From Catenaria anguillulae PL171 (Eukaryota; Blastocladiomycota; Blastocladiomycetes; Blastocladiales; Catenariaceae), in NCBI GenBank assembly GCA_002102555.1, contig MCFL01000022.1, positions 186,001 through 250,000 of the forward strand: 64,000 nucleotides of DNA, given 5' to 3'. How positions within the stretch are numbered: position 1 is the first letter of the stretch; each line of letters starts with the position of its first letter. Both the position numbers and the translations under genes were made by a program. Positions 33,182 through 44,672 of this stretch are shown piece by piece. The notes under the pieces are model-generated. The model made no database searches. It saw only the letters and a program-made list of their open reading frames with translations, and was not told the DNA's origin.

Positions 33182-36100
33182 TCATACTGCCATACTTGTT
33201 CCCAACCGCGCTCCCCCACCAGGCACAGCAAGCCCGCTGCTCTGCGCCTGCCCTTCTTCACCAAACTCGCGCTTGGACTCCTGGACCGCAACTCTGCGCC
33301 CGCGGCCGAAACGACGGCGATCCATTGCTCGCGCTCGTTTCGGACGCAAACTGGATGAGCAAGGGTCGAATCCCGGATGCGTCAAGGAGAGTGCCAACGG
33401 ATGCTTGGCACTGGGCCGGACAGTGATGGATGTGCCTGTGAGTGCAATCCCGGGTTTGCGTCGGGCCGGGTCGTGATAACAATAATCCCTGGCGTATATA
33501 GCATGCACGTTTGGATCGTGAGTGAGAGGTTCAGTGGCAAACCATGTGATATTGTGTACCTTCCATGGTGAATACACTCAACCCCCGCACGCGCCACGGA
33601 CTCAGCGAACCTTTTGCCGACTCATTGGAAATTGGCCCGTTACATGCGCCATTTTTGATCCCGCAGGCCCACGGACCGACGACCCATATCCTTGGTGCGT
33701 GGCCGAGGACGTTCTGATGGACCGAACACGGACACATTTTGCGACATGACGCCCTCGCTTGACTGGTCGAGCTCAGCATCAGTAGTTCTCAGCAGTGGCG
33801 GAATGTGCCTGCCCACTGTGCCGTACATCACGAATTAGCGACACAAATAAAAAAAATGAGGCGTTAGAGGGAATGGTGCGTACGTAAGCTGTACCACGAC
33901 ACCCATATTGGCCACATGGTGACGAGTGCCTTGATGTACAATTGAGCCATGGATCCATGGGGACAATGACAAGGATGGGTGCGGCAATACCCACTGCGAT
34001 AAACAGTGATGAACGCTTCGCGCGAGTGCTGGGATTTCCGAAAATGTGGTTTTGGTTTTGCGAAGCTTGTAAATAAAAACATGCTCACGAGCAGCAGGAT
34101 GCTTTGTTGCCGATGCTGACCGTATCAGCTTCCGAGAACGAAACGGGGAAAGAGAGTGCGATACCGAATGGCGTACCTGACATGGCCGACTGCCTAAACA
34201 CCCGATCCTCTGGTTCGCACGCACCGGTAGGCCAGGACACCCTTTTCAGCCCGCAACTCTGGTGCCTTTGGTGCAAGCATTTGATTCAAGCCAATCAAGA
34301 TGACTTGCAGGATTGGGTGGGCGGCAATATTGAGCACGAGTTTCCGGGTGTTGATTGTCTTGGAAAGCACTCGGCTACACAAATGCGCAACATGTATGGC
34401 AAGTGTCAATTCGTTGGCTCGAGAATCTCAGAAAGACAATGTATGGCAACGGACGCAACTTGTCGTGGATTCGCCAAATGCGAAAACTCTTCAATGCAAT
34501 GGCCGCCAACAGGGTACATTGCCCCAGGAGCAGTACCTGGTCTTCAACGGCACATGAGGCCACTGTTGGAATTCCGATCCAGCTGAATATCGCCGCCAAC
34601 ACAATCAATTGGCCCAGCACAAGCACCGACACAAAGTGTATGCCAAGGTAGCGGACGCGCTTTTTGCGGCGCTTGCAGTATACGAGCGCCCATGAAAGAA
34701 TGAGCACAAGGATGGTCAGTGCCGCAAGCGCCGCAATGGCCACCACGCCGGGTTCGTTGTAGCCGACGCTAAAGTTGACAAATGGCTGAAGCCAGGGCGG
34801 CGGCGTGGATGCTGAGCCGGGGAAGCGCAGGGGCGTCGAGGTAGGGGTAAAGGTCGAGGATTGCGAGATGGTGAGGACGCGCTGGAACGTCGAGTTCTGC
34901 ATGTTGAGCAGCTCGTACAGCCTATCCTTCAAGTCGATGAAATTTGGTTAACACAAGTGCGTAAATGCATCCCTGTAGAGGTAAGGTAAATGTAAAACGG
35001 GCGTACCCCAACCGCTCGCCATCTGGCGTAAACTCAACTGGCCCGGTAACACTGGCGAACGAGGTGAGAAAATCTGCCAATGCGCTCGAGTGCGAGCGAT
35101 TGAGTACAGCCGTGGCGCCAACCTGTTGCGCGAGTCGCAACACGCCACGGACTTGGGCTTCCAAGCAAGAATCTATTGAGTGGTTGTGAGTGTTTCACCA
35201 ATAGGGCAGGCAAAGCGTCTGCACGTACGAAAGAAGAAGCAATAGACGCAGTTTGTGGCCAAATCGTTATTCCCATAAACCCCTCGCCACATTTCAATGA
35301 GCCTCTGTCCGACCGGACTTGCTACGTCCAGTTCCATTGGTCTGGTCACCAACATTCCCTCTGCAAAATCCACCACCGACTGAGGCAAACTGCTGCGCTG
35401 GCGGGCCATGGTTGAAGCGAGCAATGAGGCTGGCTCGGTTCCCACAATCATCCAGTCCACTGACTTGAACCCGAGCGACACGGCGACTTGCAGAATGCGC
35501 AGGAGCGTTGATTCATCGCCAATGTACACGATGATGCGCGAAAACGAGTTTTGAATGGTCCTGAGCGCATTCTGAATAGTGGTATTGGGTGCGAGAGAAG
35601 CGATGCGTTGGTTGGACTCGACCGTGATGTTGAACCGAGCGGCAGTGCCAGTTATGTTGGCGCTTACTGCAGGCACGACAAACCCCTCTTGCAAATGTCA
35701 GTCATCCGAGGAATGCAATGGCAGAGTGTACGTACCAAACACGCCGTAGCTTGAGTCGACGCTCAATACATGGACTTGGCTCCAATTGAAGTACTGCAGT
35801 GTCCGCAACACGGCCAAGGCCTCGTGCGAACTCGCGGGACAGTGCGAAAGAAGAGCGGATAGTTGACGGCATCACTCAGCGCGTCCGAAGTTGCGCTGCC
35901 CGAACATTGAAACACTTTGCTCCTGGCAAGAGCCAGTGCAGTGACGCCTACATGGTCCGACCACATTGGTCCAATCATGCCCACAACACGTTCGTCGACC
36001 AGCTCGAGTGCTGCCGTGACGGCTTGGACATTTTTGGATCCAGAGTCCCGATACACGAGCTGAAATGAGTGACCGAGTGGGCTAGCCAATTCGGCATTGA

Positions 36101-36320
36101 GGATTGGGAGAGAGATGTTGTACAGGGCTTTAATGTGGTCAGAGATGTAGGAGGAGGATCCCGGCGCAGAGAAGGGCAGAGCGACGCCAAGGGTAAATGT
36201 GGTTGCAGTTGATGTGTGTATTGCTGCCGCGCACAGGACAAGCAGGCAGGAACACACTCGGGTAGCGATCCAAATGATCGATACGGGGGGAGTGGTTGGG
36301 GATCTCGTTATGGAGCTCAT
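33182..36320 (-). CDS. Class C GPCR, Venus-flytrap ectodomain (tandem copy B)
   Basis: Paralogue of copy A in the same orientation. Signal peptide (CSCLLVLCAAAIHTSTA), flytrap domain (TFTLGVALPFSAPGSSSYIS; VVGMIGPMWSDHVGVTALAL; VFQCSGSATSDALSD; RIIVYIGDEST; EGMLVTRPMELD; NCVYCFFF; CLEAQVRGVLRL; GPVEFTPDGERLGY), then the 7-TM domain (VVAIAALAALTILVLILSWA; GIHFVSVLVLGQLIVLAAIF; CAVEDQVLLLGQCTLLAAIA; NIAAHPILQVILIGLNQML; GIAAPILVIVPMDPW). The tail again has LTHPGFDP followed, after a frame change, by LLIQFASETSASNG, as in copy A. The ATG at 36320 precedes the signal peptide. Exon borders match copy A (for example after NCVYCFFF and GERLGY). One-base gaps make parts approximate, chiefly near 35830 and 33360 and in the 33.7-34.2 kb part. 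Confidence 0.83.
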
Positions 36321-36835
36321 GGCGGGCTTTTCATGTCCGCGGCAACGAAGACATGTATGTATGTAGTGTCGGGTGCGATCGCACATTTGATATGTGATTG
36401 TCCCAAGCGAATTTGCTCGTCCATAGTCCAGAGGATGTTTGCATGCGCTACAAACTGATGTGAAATGCACCTGGTGTCGTCGTCTTCTTGGCCCAAGGTG
36501 CTGTTCGCAGCAACGCTGGACTCAGGGCTGCGCTGGTCTGGCCTGGCTCTGGGCTTCACCTCACACCTGACCAGTAGGCGCCGATCCGACGTGTAGAGGT
36601 TGTGGTGATCAGCGCCGATCCAAATGAAAATCAGCACAACCAAAACATATCATTCAATTATCGATAGCTATGTAGCTATTGCTTGATCATTCGCATCAAG
36701 TGAGCAACGTATCACACTCAGCGCATTCTCGTTTCAACACCCTACTGGCGCCGACACACCTCGTCCGCAAGGTCCAATCCCTGCTCCCTCATCCCACACC
36801 GATCACCCCCACGTTCGATCATCTCGCCATTAACC
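36321..36835. promoter_or_regulatory. Divergent promoter region, GPCR copy B / Nsp1
   Basis: 515 bp between divergent starts. It contains a TATCGATAG-like palindrome at about 36659-36668 and an AT-rich centre. No coding frame is convincing. Confidence 0.35.
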
Positions 36836-39484
36836 ATGTTTGGCGCTGGAGGCACTGGTTCGTTGCCCTCTTGCATTGCTCAGTTTGAACGACTCGCTCA
36901 CTGACCCGATTTCTCGGGCGGTACAGGATTCAATTTTGGCGGCAACAATGCCAATGCCAATGCCAATAATAACAACCAACAGCAGCAACAGACGCAGCAA
37001 CAACCGCCCAACTTCGCTTTCGGCGCTCCGACATCTTCTGCCGCACCCGCATCCACGGGCTTTTCATTTGGCACCCAACAACCGCCAGCCTCGTCTGGCG
37101 CCGCCGCTGCCCCGTCGTTCTCGTTCGGATCCATCGCACCTGCTGCTTCATCGGCCGCTCCAGGAGCTCCTGCAGCCGGTGGCTTTGGCGGATTTGGCGG
37201 CTTTGGTGCCACGTCTGCACCTGCCCCCGCATCCACCGCTCCAGCCACGTCCGCTGCCCCGGCATTCGGTGGATTCGGCGGATTTGGCGGAGCTGCCAAA
37301 CCGGCCACCTCAACTGCTGCACCTGCGGGCGGATTCAACTTTGGTGCCGGTGCGGGTACTGGTGCGCCAGCGACATCGGCGGCTGCGCCTGCTCCAACTG
37401 GATTTGGTGCCTTTGGCGGCGGCGCAAAGCCCGCCGCCGGTGGTGGTGGATTTGGCGCGTTTGGATCGACTGCGCCCACCACGTCGGCCGCGCCTGCTAC
37501 GTCGGCTGCCGCAGCGGCTCCCTCGTTTTCTGCATTTGGTGCGACCGTGACTCCGGTTCCGCCCACGAGCTCGGCGGCAGCTGCACCTGCGGCGCCTGCC
37601 GGTGGATTTGCGTTTGGTAACCCAGCAGGCAAGGCCGGAACGGCGGCGGCAGACAAGCCCGCGGCCGGTGCATTCACGTTTGGCACCGCGGCACCAACAA
37701 CGACAGCAGCGGCAGCGCCCAGTGACAAGCCGGCTGCTGGTGGGTTCACGTTTGGCAACGCGGCCGCTCCTGCCGCTCCTGCGGCGGCTCCGAAGCCTGC
37801 CGGAGGATTCACGTTCGGTGGCGCCACCGCTACCGACAAGCCCGCGACTTCGGCCGCACCGGCCGGATTTGGCGCATTTGCTGCTCCCGGCGCGGCCAAG
37901 CCCGCAGCAACCGGATTCACGCTTGGCGGTGCCGCACCTCCGGCGACAAGTCAAGCTCCACCCACCACAACTGCAGCCGCGTCATCTGCACCCACGTTTG
38001 CATTTGGCGGCGCCGCGGCCGCCCCGGCCACGTCCCAGGCTCTGCCTCCCGCCACTACGGCCGCGACCGCTGCACCGACGTTTGCGTTTGGAGCCCCCGC
38101 TGCTGCCAAGCCTGCGACTACCACCGAAGCACCCAAGACCACGGCTGCGGCTGCGGCTCCCTCGTTCTCGTTCGGTGGCGCCCCTGCCCCCGCGGCTCCA
38201 GCCAGTGGCGCAGCTGCCGCACCGACCTTTGCATTTGGGAAACCTGCTGCCGCACCTGCTGCGGCTGCTGCCCCGCCCGCTACTCCGCAAGCAAAGACGA
38301 CGACTGGTGCTGCTGCGCCAGCGGCGACGCCCGGCCCCTTCACTTTGGAAGAGCTCGCCACGCCCGCAAAGCCCGCGGCTGCGCCGGCGGGTACCGCTGC
38401 CGCCAGCAAGCCCACAGATGCTCCCGCCGCGCCCACGGGTGGATTCACGTTTGGTGGTGCCGCGCCCGCAACGACCAAGGCGGCGGATGCTGCGGCCAAG
38501 CCTGCCGCGCCAGCAACAGGTGGATTTGCGTTTGGCGCACCAGCGGCGCCGGCCACGTCCAAGCCAGCGACAACGACGGCAACGACAACGGCAGCGGCGG
38601 CCGCAGCAACGCCCGCAACAAGCACGCCGGCAGGTGCTGCCCCGACCATTGGATTTGGACTCACGACCAAGCCCACGGCGAGTGCCTCGGTGACCCCTGG
38701 TGCCGCAGGCGCGACCACGACCGCGGCCACGGCGGCCACCGTGCCGAAACCCACCACGGCTGTGGCTACCGACCCAATGGACTATCTGAAAACCCGCACG
38801 CTCGAAGACCTCATCAACCAATGGACACGCGATCTTGCTGAACACACCAAGGTGTTCAAGTCGCAAGCAAAGCAAGTGCACGAATGGGATCTTGTTATGG
38901 TGCGCGCATCCAACCAAATCGCCGACTTGCACCATCAAGTGGAAGACTTGGCCAAGTCGCAACAGCGCGTCGACGACACGCTCGCGTACATTACGGCGCA
39001 GCAACGCGACATGGACGCCGCTTTGGACGAGTGTGAGCGTGCTGTGGCGGCCGAGTTCCAGCGCCGGTTCCCCAACGGGCATTCCACGAGCCGCGTCGAC
39101 ATTGATCGCGAGGCCGCGTTTGCAAAGGCCGTTGAGGTGGCCACCACGCTCGATAAGTTGGGCAATGGGCTGGACGAGCTGGTGGCCGAGGTGAATGCGC
39201 GCGCGGGCGGCGGCGGTGCTGACAATGCGCAAGCGGGAGGGGACGCTGGGGCGAGTTTGTTGATTGGCGACGATGTGGGCGGGGCCCAGGAGGGGACTAA
39301 GCGCGATACGTTGAGCCAAGTGGGCGAGATTTTGAATGCGCATTTGCGGGCACTCGAGTGGGTCGATGAGACGACCGCGGGCATGTATGCGCAGTTGAAT
39401 CGTGTCATGCGTGCGCAGCAAGAGGCAAACCTGACGCAGGGCAGGATTCAGGCGGGCAGGGCCGCGGCCAGGGAGTTTAGCTAG
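36836..39484 (+). CDS. NSP1: FG nucleoporin Nsp1/Nup62
   Basis: Central-channel nucleoporin. Exon 1 is only 22 nt (36836-36857, MFGAGGTG); exon 2 (36927-39484) joins in phase, giving 859 aa with no frame break. Residues ~1-620 are a low-complexity Ala/Thr/Pro/Gly domain with FG repeats (GFTFG, AFAFG, FSFG, GFGGFG) plus an Asn/Gln segment near residue 15-35. The C-terminal ~240 residues are the coiled-coil Nsp1 domain that binds Nup54/Nup58-type partners: DYLKTRTLEDLINQWTRDLA, EHTKVFKSQAKQVHEWD and DLHHQVEDLAKSQQRVDDTL. LEDLINQW is a hallmark of Nup62. The long opposite-strand open frames here are a by-product of GC-rich codons. Confident. Confidence 0.95.
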
Positions 39485-39909
39485 GCAGCAGATTGTGCTG
39501 TGTGCCAAATGTTCGTCTCATGGACTGCTTTGGCCAGGTAGTTTTTCTCTTTGTGCGTTGTGGTGCTTTGTCGTCTCATTTGTGATGAGTTTACGTATTC
39601 TTCTCTATTTGCGGCTTCTTGTCATGTATTCTTCAAGTCCATATGATTATTCTTTGTGTGCATTGGCTGAGCTGAGCGCCGTGCGGTATTGCGTCCGTGC
39701 TGTTGGACACTCGGCATGCCCTTGGGTTTTGGCCAAGACCGACCGAGGACCTGTCGTTGTGTTGGTGGTTGGTCGACTTGGGAGTCTTGGCACTCACATT
39801 CAACTTGAACACTTTTGAACATTTGAACGCGTATGTACCTTTAAATTGCTTGTGGTCACCTCGCTTGCATACTCTGTACTCACTTAGGATAACCATACAC
39901 GGAACCACA
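39485..39909. promoter_or_regulatory. Intergenic region upstream of 4-TM gene
   Basis: 425 bp between two plus-strand genes. It should hold the Nsp1 3' flank and the promoter of the 4-TM gene. A frame open through it lacks conserved features and is not called. Confidence 0.3.
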
Positions 39910-41415
39910 ATGAGTCACTCTTCGCACCACCATCAACCCCTTCACGAGCACCAGCCGCCCTTGTACTCGCCCTCGGCCTATGCCCAAGTGCCCGCCGTGC
40001 CCACCATCGTGCCCACCGCCCCACCCATTCCTGCGCGCACCCAAGGCGATGCGGGAGCAGAGTATGGCCACTCCCTTCACGTCGGCGGGGCTGGCGTTGA
40101 CCTTGGAGCAGCCTTTCCACCAACACCCTATACCCCGTATTCATACCACGGCCACCACCAGGGCAGCAGCCCCCCGAGCCAGCACGTGTCTCCTGCACTT
40201 CCTCACCCATACCAAGCCGGCCATGACCCAAGCGTGCGCACTCCCAATGCCCCAATCCCAATGCCCGAGCCCCAGAGGCCATCGCGAGCCCCTCCTCTGC
40301 CTCATCGCCGCAACGAATCCTTTCGCCAGCCTGCACCACATGCCTCGGTCCTGTCGCCGCCAATGACAGCCACAACCCAGCTGCTCATGCCATCCCCGCC
40401 CTCCACCACCAACACCAACATTCTCGTTCCCTCGCATCTCTTTGAAGAACCTATCGCGTCGTCGCAAGGGTCAGCGTCGTACCTCGTCGAACGCGTCCCA
40501 GTCGACGAGACTGGTCACAACCCAAACCAAGTCATTGACGTGGACATATTCGGCCGACGGCACGTACTGGTTCCAACTGGGCGGTCACCACCGGCATCGA
40601 CATCTTTAGTCCCCATTGCAGCGTCTGCTGCATCGTCCGCGTCAGCGGGAGGGTCCGCCTCCGCCTCTGGGTCACTCACACGCCCGCCTGCTACCGCTGC
40701 TGTGGTCCCACCTCAGCCTAACCCAGCGCCGTCTTCTCTGTCTCACCCAACTCTACCCGACTGGGCAAAAGACCCCGATGACGACCGCCCACCTATCCGC
40801 TCGCCCGTCTACTTCACCCCTCCATTTGTCCTCAAGCTCCTATTCGTTCTCATTTCACTTGCAGGCATTATCACCATTCGCATCGTCCTTCCCGCATATG
40901 TCGCAGCAACATCACAACTGTCATCGTCGTCATCTTCGAGCTCGCCCACGTTCCTGCTCGCCTATCAATGGCTGCTCGTTGTCACCCTCGCTTATGCCCT
41001 GGTGCACCTCGGCTCGTATTCCTCGTGCTTTTACAACCGCCACGCGCGCAAAGTGTCTGTGTCTGCTCAACGCCAAGCTTGGAAACTCCGCGTGCGCCGG
41101 TGGCTGTTGTTGCCCTTGGAACTTGCCCTCACGCTAACGTGGCTTATCATGACGCTCATCATTGGCTTGGTCAAGAACGAATGGGCACTTTACTTGAACG
41201 TGTGCTCAGCAGGCTCGTCGTCGGATTTGGTTGGTGCACGCATTGGCGTGTCGTGTACGCAAGCAACAACCGTGCTCGTGCTGGCGGGCATCATGGCAAG
41301 TATGTGTGGGATATCTGTGGGGCAGCTCGTGTGGGCAACACTCAAGAATCACAAAAAGGTCAGGCAGTTCAAGCCAGTGGACACTCAAAGTGACCATGGG
41401 GAGATGCAGGCGTGA
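39910..41415 (+). CDS. 4-TM protein with long disordered N-terminus
   Basis: 501 aa from the ATG in ACACAATGAG at 39910; single exon. Residues ~1-300 are disordered, rich in Pro, Ser, His and Ala (HSSHHHQPLHEHQPPLYSPS). Four hydrophobic segments follow: LKLLFVLISLAGIITIRIVL, FLLAYQWLLVVTLAYALVHL, LLLPLELALTLTWLIMTLII and ATTVLVLAGIMASMCGISVG, with a Cys-containing loop between the last two (VCSAGSSSDLVGARIGVSC). The 4-TM layout with short loops is MARVEL-like, but I cannot show homology. Function unknown; a fungal eisosome or septum-type membrane organiser is one possibility. Confidence 0.75.
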   Translation: MSHSSHHHQPLHEHQPPLYSPSAYAQVPAVPTIVPTAPPIPARTQGDAGAEYGHSLHVGGAGVDLGAAFPPTPYTPYSYHGHHQGSSPPSQHVSPALPHPYQAGHDPSVRTPNAPIPMPEPQRPSRAPPLPHRRNESFRQPAPHASVLSPPMTATTQLLMPSPPSTTNTNILVPSHLFEEPIASSQGSASYLVERVPVDETGHNPNQVIDVDIFGRRHVLVPTGRSPPASTSLVPIAASAASSASAGGSASASGSLTRPPATAAVVPPQPNPAPSSLSHPTLPDWAKDPDDDRPPIRSPVYFTPPFVLKLLFVLISLAGIITIRIVLPAYVAATSQLSSSSSSSSPTFLLAYQWLLVVTLAYALVHLGSYSSCFYNRHARKVSVSAQRQAWKLRVRRWLLLPLELALTLTWLIMTLIIGLVKNEWALYLNVCSAGSSSDLVGARIGVSCTQATTVLVLAGIMASMCGISVGQLVWATLKNHKKVRQFKPVDTQSDHGEMQA

Positions 41416-42035
41416 CAAGCCTGTACATTGCATTGCATTGCATGCATACATCATGTATTTGTTTACACCTGTGTGTTACAACATTGTCTTTTTCCATGTC
41501 TGCATATTTCATACATATACCTTTGTCAACATGAATGAAGCAAAGACATTTTTGACAGTAACGCTGAGGCAGATTGCATTGATTTGAACAGTCCATTATC
41601 CATATGAGGCGCGAAATCGCCGCCCAACGGCATGGCAACCTGGCATGAGACCGGGGTTGTTGGATTGGGTTTGGCTTTGCTGTCGCCACCGGCCGCCATT
41701 GTTTTTCGCTCATTATAGTCTCCCATCCAGCTTGCACTGTGCATATCTAACGGTAATCGAGAACCGTTGAGGCGCTTCCCAGGCTATGGGATGACCACTG
41801 CTCAAGCCGGTTCTCTCTTCTGTGCGTGACGTCTCATGGCCATTGGCAGCCAATACCGCCAAGGTCCCAACGGAAATGGAAATGGGCCGTGCATCCTCGA
41901 CTCTGCGTGTCGTTTCCCACAAGTTTGAGCACGCGGCTTTTGTGCGTTTCTTGCTGCCACTGCTCGTCAAGGTTTGCTGGGCACTCGGGTTTGAGCGAGG
42001 CATTGGCAGCCGAGGTCCGCGACATTTAAGCCGGG
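41416..42035. other. Gene-free stretch
   Basis: 620 bp between the 4-TM gene and the helicase relic. Frames at 41822-42088 have no recognisable match and could be decayed mobile-element sequence leading into the Walker A fragment; evidence is weak. Confidence 0.3.
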
Positions 42036-42569
42036 ATGGTCACAAAATTCGGGTCGTGGGATCATGGGCTTATCATCTTTTGTGGTGAGGGAGCAACTGG
42101 GAAGAGCAAGGTGTTAGAGGCAATCTCCTACTTTTCGCGCGCTTGGGACCATGGCGAGACAATCGAGCAAGAACGACGAGTGCAATGGTGCTCTCACGGC
42201 CCAGTCGGCTGCTCCCGCGACTCTAGGTGCATTGGATCCTGACACCATCTTTGATTTTTCCGTCGCTGCAGCGGCGTGCACTCGCTCCAGGGCAGGACGC
42301 TGGATGCGTTGGTCGTCAATTGGGCTGGGGCAAGTAAGTTGACGCAGGCCAGGTTGTATGTGCTTGTATCCCGCGTTCGCACTGAGAAGTGTCTCTTGAT
42401 TGATGGCGACGTTGAACGTGTTTCCGAAAAGTTTTGGGCGGGCTTCAACCCAGCCCCTGATGTAGGGGATGCGCAAAAGTTCCTGGACGACTTGGCTGCC
42501 AGGACAGATGCTAGCATGGCTACTGTAGCAGAGCTTTTGTTGACTGTGCCTGAGTGTATTGGTTCCTGA
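42036..42569 (+). pseudogene. Relic of Helitron/PIF1-type helicase
   Basis: Two pieces of an SF1 PIF1-like helicase in a row. The first (42036-42150) has a Walker A loop in GLIIFCGEGATGKSKVLEAI, the form seen in Helitron RepHel helicase domains. The second (42276-42569) has the C-terminal motifs V-VI: HSLQGRTLDALVVNW and ARLYVLVSRVRTEKCLLIDG. The ~300 residues normally between them are missing and frames are broken between 42150 and 42276. There is no replication-initiator (HUH) domain nearby and no clear Helitron ends (TC...CTRR with hairpin) that I can recognise. An internally deleted, inactive copy is most likely. A cellular PIF1 gene would be far longer. Confidence 0.65.
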
Positions 42570-42781
42570 ACTGATTACACGTTTAAGTCTGTGCGATGCT
42601 GAGACTTTTGGACTCTCTTATTGCACTCAAGAATATTGCTTGTCTCTAGAGTCTTAGTATTTGGACAAACAGTGTATGTAGGTATGAACGACATAAAAAA
42701 AAGGGTACGGAAAAGTCATTTGCTAACCTAAGTAGGACCGAGCAAACCAAATGGCAACATGGGGAAAAGAGAACTGGTGCG

Positions 42782-43682
42782 TCAATCACGACGTGCACGC
42801 TTGTTTGGCGACGATGGGCCGGGGCTTGAGGTGCTTGGGACTGGGGGCGGGCTCTGAGGCGACGGGAGAACTTCAAAAAAGTCATTGGCGACAGTGGGAG
42901 CTTCAAAGTACAAGCCGGCCGGGAAACGTTCGATCACGCCTGCATCCAGGTGCAGGCCAGGCTCGTCGTCTGCTCCTTTAAACAGGGGGCCAACAGCGAG
43001 GATCTTCATGCCAGCCTGAAGCCAGCTGGCCGTGCTGCCCGCGGCAAACAAGCTATGGAAAAGGTGGGTCAGTTTTCTGGTCTGGCTTCAATACAGTACT
43101 CGTTGACATAACGAACAGTCTTGACGCGAACGTTGACCGACACTGCCACACGTTCCCCACTTGTGCTCGACACATTGCACTCGACCGTCAGGGTGGTCGT
43201 GCCCGGGCCTCTGGCAACCTGCGTCATGCTGCTGCGCACTACGCCTACGACCGTCACGACTACAGCGCCAGGATTGTTGGTTGGACTGGGAGGGGCATAC
43301 TGGTTGTGGTCCTGTACCTGGCCGGTGAAGGCGCTAAGGCCTTCAGGTGCATTGTGCAAATGCTGGAGCTTCATGCCTTCCACCCGCGTGTACATCGGGA
43401 GGGGAGGCTCCCCATCCCTGGCCCAGTGCGTCATGACGTTCCCCTTGCACAGTGTCGTGCGTTGCTGGCCTGGCATCTCTGTGTGGGAATGATCGGCATG
43501 CACGAACGTGTACTTGTGCCGTCCAGCGCAATGTGGGAGGTGATCATGCCCGGCCCGCTGATGACAATGACGCCGTAGTTGTCTTGGGGCGTTCGTGTCT
43601 TGGCGGTGGGCGTCTTGGCCATGGGCTGGTCGTGGGAAGTGGACGAAGACGCGTCGTGGGCAGAGTGAAAGAAGTCCGACAT
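42782..43682 (-). CDS. Unrecognised protein with C-terminal NLS-like motif
   Basis: Start ATG at 43682 (MSDFFHSAHDASSSTSHD). Frame pieces in order: N-terminal part to GMITSHIALDGTSTR, then after a one-base gap near 43505 HADHSHTEMPGQQRTTLCKG, EGMKLQHLHNAPEGLSAFTG and a beta-rich segment rich in Val/Thr (VVVTVVGVVRSSMTQVARGP). A short intron (about 43095-43052) leads to a last exon with WLQAGMKILAVGPLFKG and a Pro-rich end with KRARR, a possible nuclear signal. No family is recognised. The alternation of Val/Thr suggests a beta-sheet fold, perhaps NTF2-like, but this is a guess. Exon joints are uncertain. Confidence 0.5.
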
Positions 43683-43718
43683 GGTGTGGGTATGTGCGTT
43701 ACTGGGCGTTGCTTCGGG

Positions 43719-44311
43719 TCATTGGCGGTTGCCCCGTAGCAAACCAACGAGCGCGTGAGCGCGAGGCGGTTCTTTGAATGATCGGGCGCGGACGGGCACG
43801 ATACTGATCAACGGAAACGGACGGAAGTCTTGGATGTTGACGTCCACGGACATGGTGACAAGACTCTCGCCCCTCTTGAGTTTTGAGAAATCGGTCTGGT
43901 TGACGCCGGCGACAACGACAGAGCAAACACCTGCCAGTGGGTGATTGTTGGTGGTGTTCGGTACTTCATACTTGGTGTAATCGTTGAAGGCTAGGTTGAG
44001 ATCAGCGACTTTTTCATGTCCAGATTGCGCAAACAAGACCTTGCCGCCTCCGACTCTGGTGAACTTGGGAGGCTGCTTGCCATAGTAGGTGACCGCAAGG
44101 GCGTATAGCCGAGATCAAAACAGGCCTGCAAAATCGACTGCCAAAGGACGCGAGTGTGAGCCTTTGTTGAGGGCCACGAGCTGACATGGGGTACAAGCGT
44201 CAAGTCGGTGTTGCGTCTGCATTGATCGACGGCGGCCAACACCAATTGCATACGTACCGACTTCGCACGAGCCGTACTGTATCCTTCAGGGCGGCGCGAT
44301 TTGGAAGACAC
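43719..44311 (-). CDS. Unrecognised hypothetical protein
   Basis: Two frame pieces join after one added base near 44095: a first part with RMQLVLAAVDQCRRNTDLT, VLWQSILQACFDLGYTPL and then VTYYGKQPPKFTRVGGGKVL, FAQSGHEKVADLNLAF and VNIQDFRPFPLISIVPVRA to the stop at 43719. Codon use and the smooth join favour a real gene, but I recognise no family. The 5' end is uncertain; an upstream exon may lie between 44350 and 44600. It ends 37 bp before the start of the preceding hypothetical gene on the same strand, so the two may be one mis-split locus. Confidence 0.42.
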
Positions 44312-44672
44312 GGTGCGGCAGAACCCGAGAGGTTGAGATCAGGACGGTTATACCTGGACCTGGTCATCGGCAATCGGTTGGATCAGCAGGTCGGATGTAC
44401 CTAGGTAGTGGGCCGGCCACGGGTTGAGCCAATCCGAGGAGGTTGGCTGGATTGCTCTGGGAGGAGGGGAGAGGTGGTGGGAGAGAGAGGACGTTGTGTT
44501 GAAACAGTCGACATAGTCGAAATGTGTGATCTCTGGTCTCTGGTTGGTTGTGTTGGAAACTGGAAAGGCCCGCCGATGCATCCTCAGGCTCCATTGATGA
44601 TTGATCTGCCCCAAACACAACCTCTGTTTGCAGTCCACAGTTGGTCAGACAGCAGCATCTCTCCATTGCCGC
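44312..44672. promoter_or_regulatory. Divergent region upstream of LTA4H-type gene
   Basis: 361 bp that should contain the LTA4H-type promoter and perhaps a 5' exon of the hypothetical minus-strand gene. GAGGAGGGGAGAGG-type purine-rich sequence lies at about 44461-44490. Nothing else is seen. Confidence 0.3.

Noticed and set aside
33355-33395. GGGTCGAATCCCGG resembles the T-arm of a tRNA.
   Set aside because: It encodes the HPGFDP segment conserved in both GPCR tails on the minus strand, and no acceptor or anticodon arm can be folded around it.
36898-39508. Very long open frames on the minus strand (340, 268 and 508 codons) opposite Nsp1.
   Set aside because: They are Gly/Ala/Arg low-complexity mirrors of the FG-repeat codons. 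The plus-strand frame has the conserved Nup62 coiled coil.
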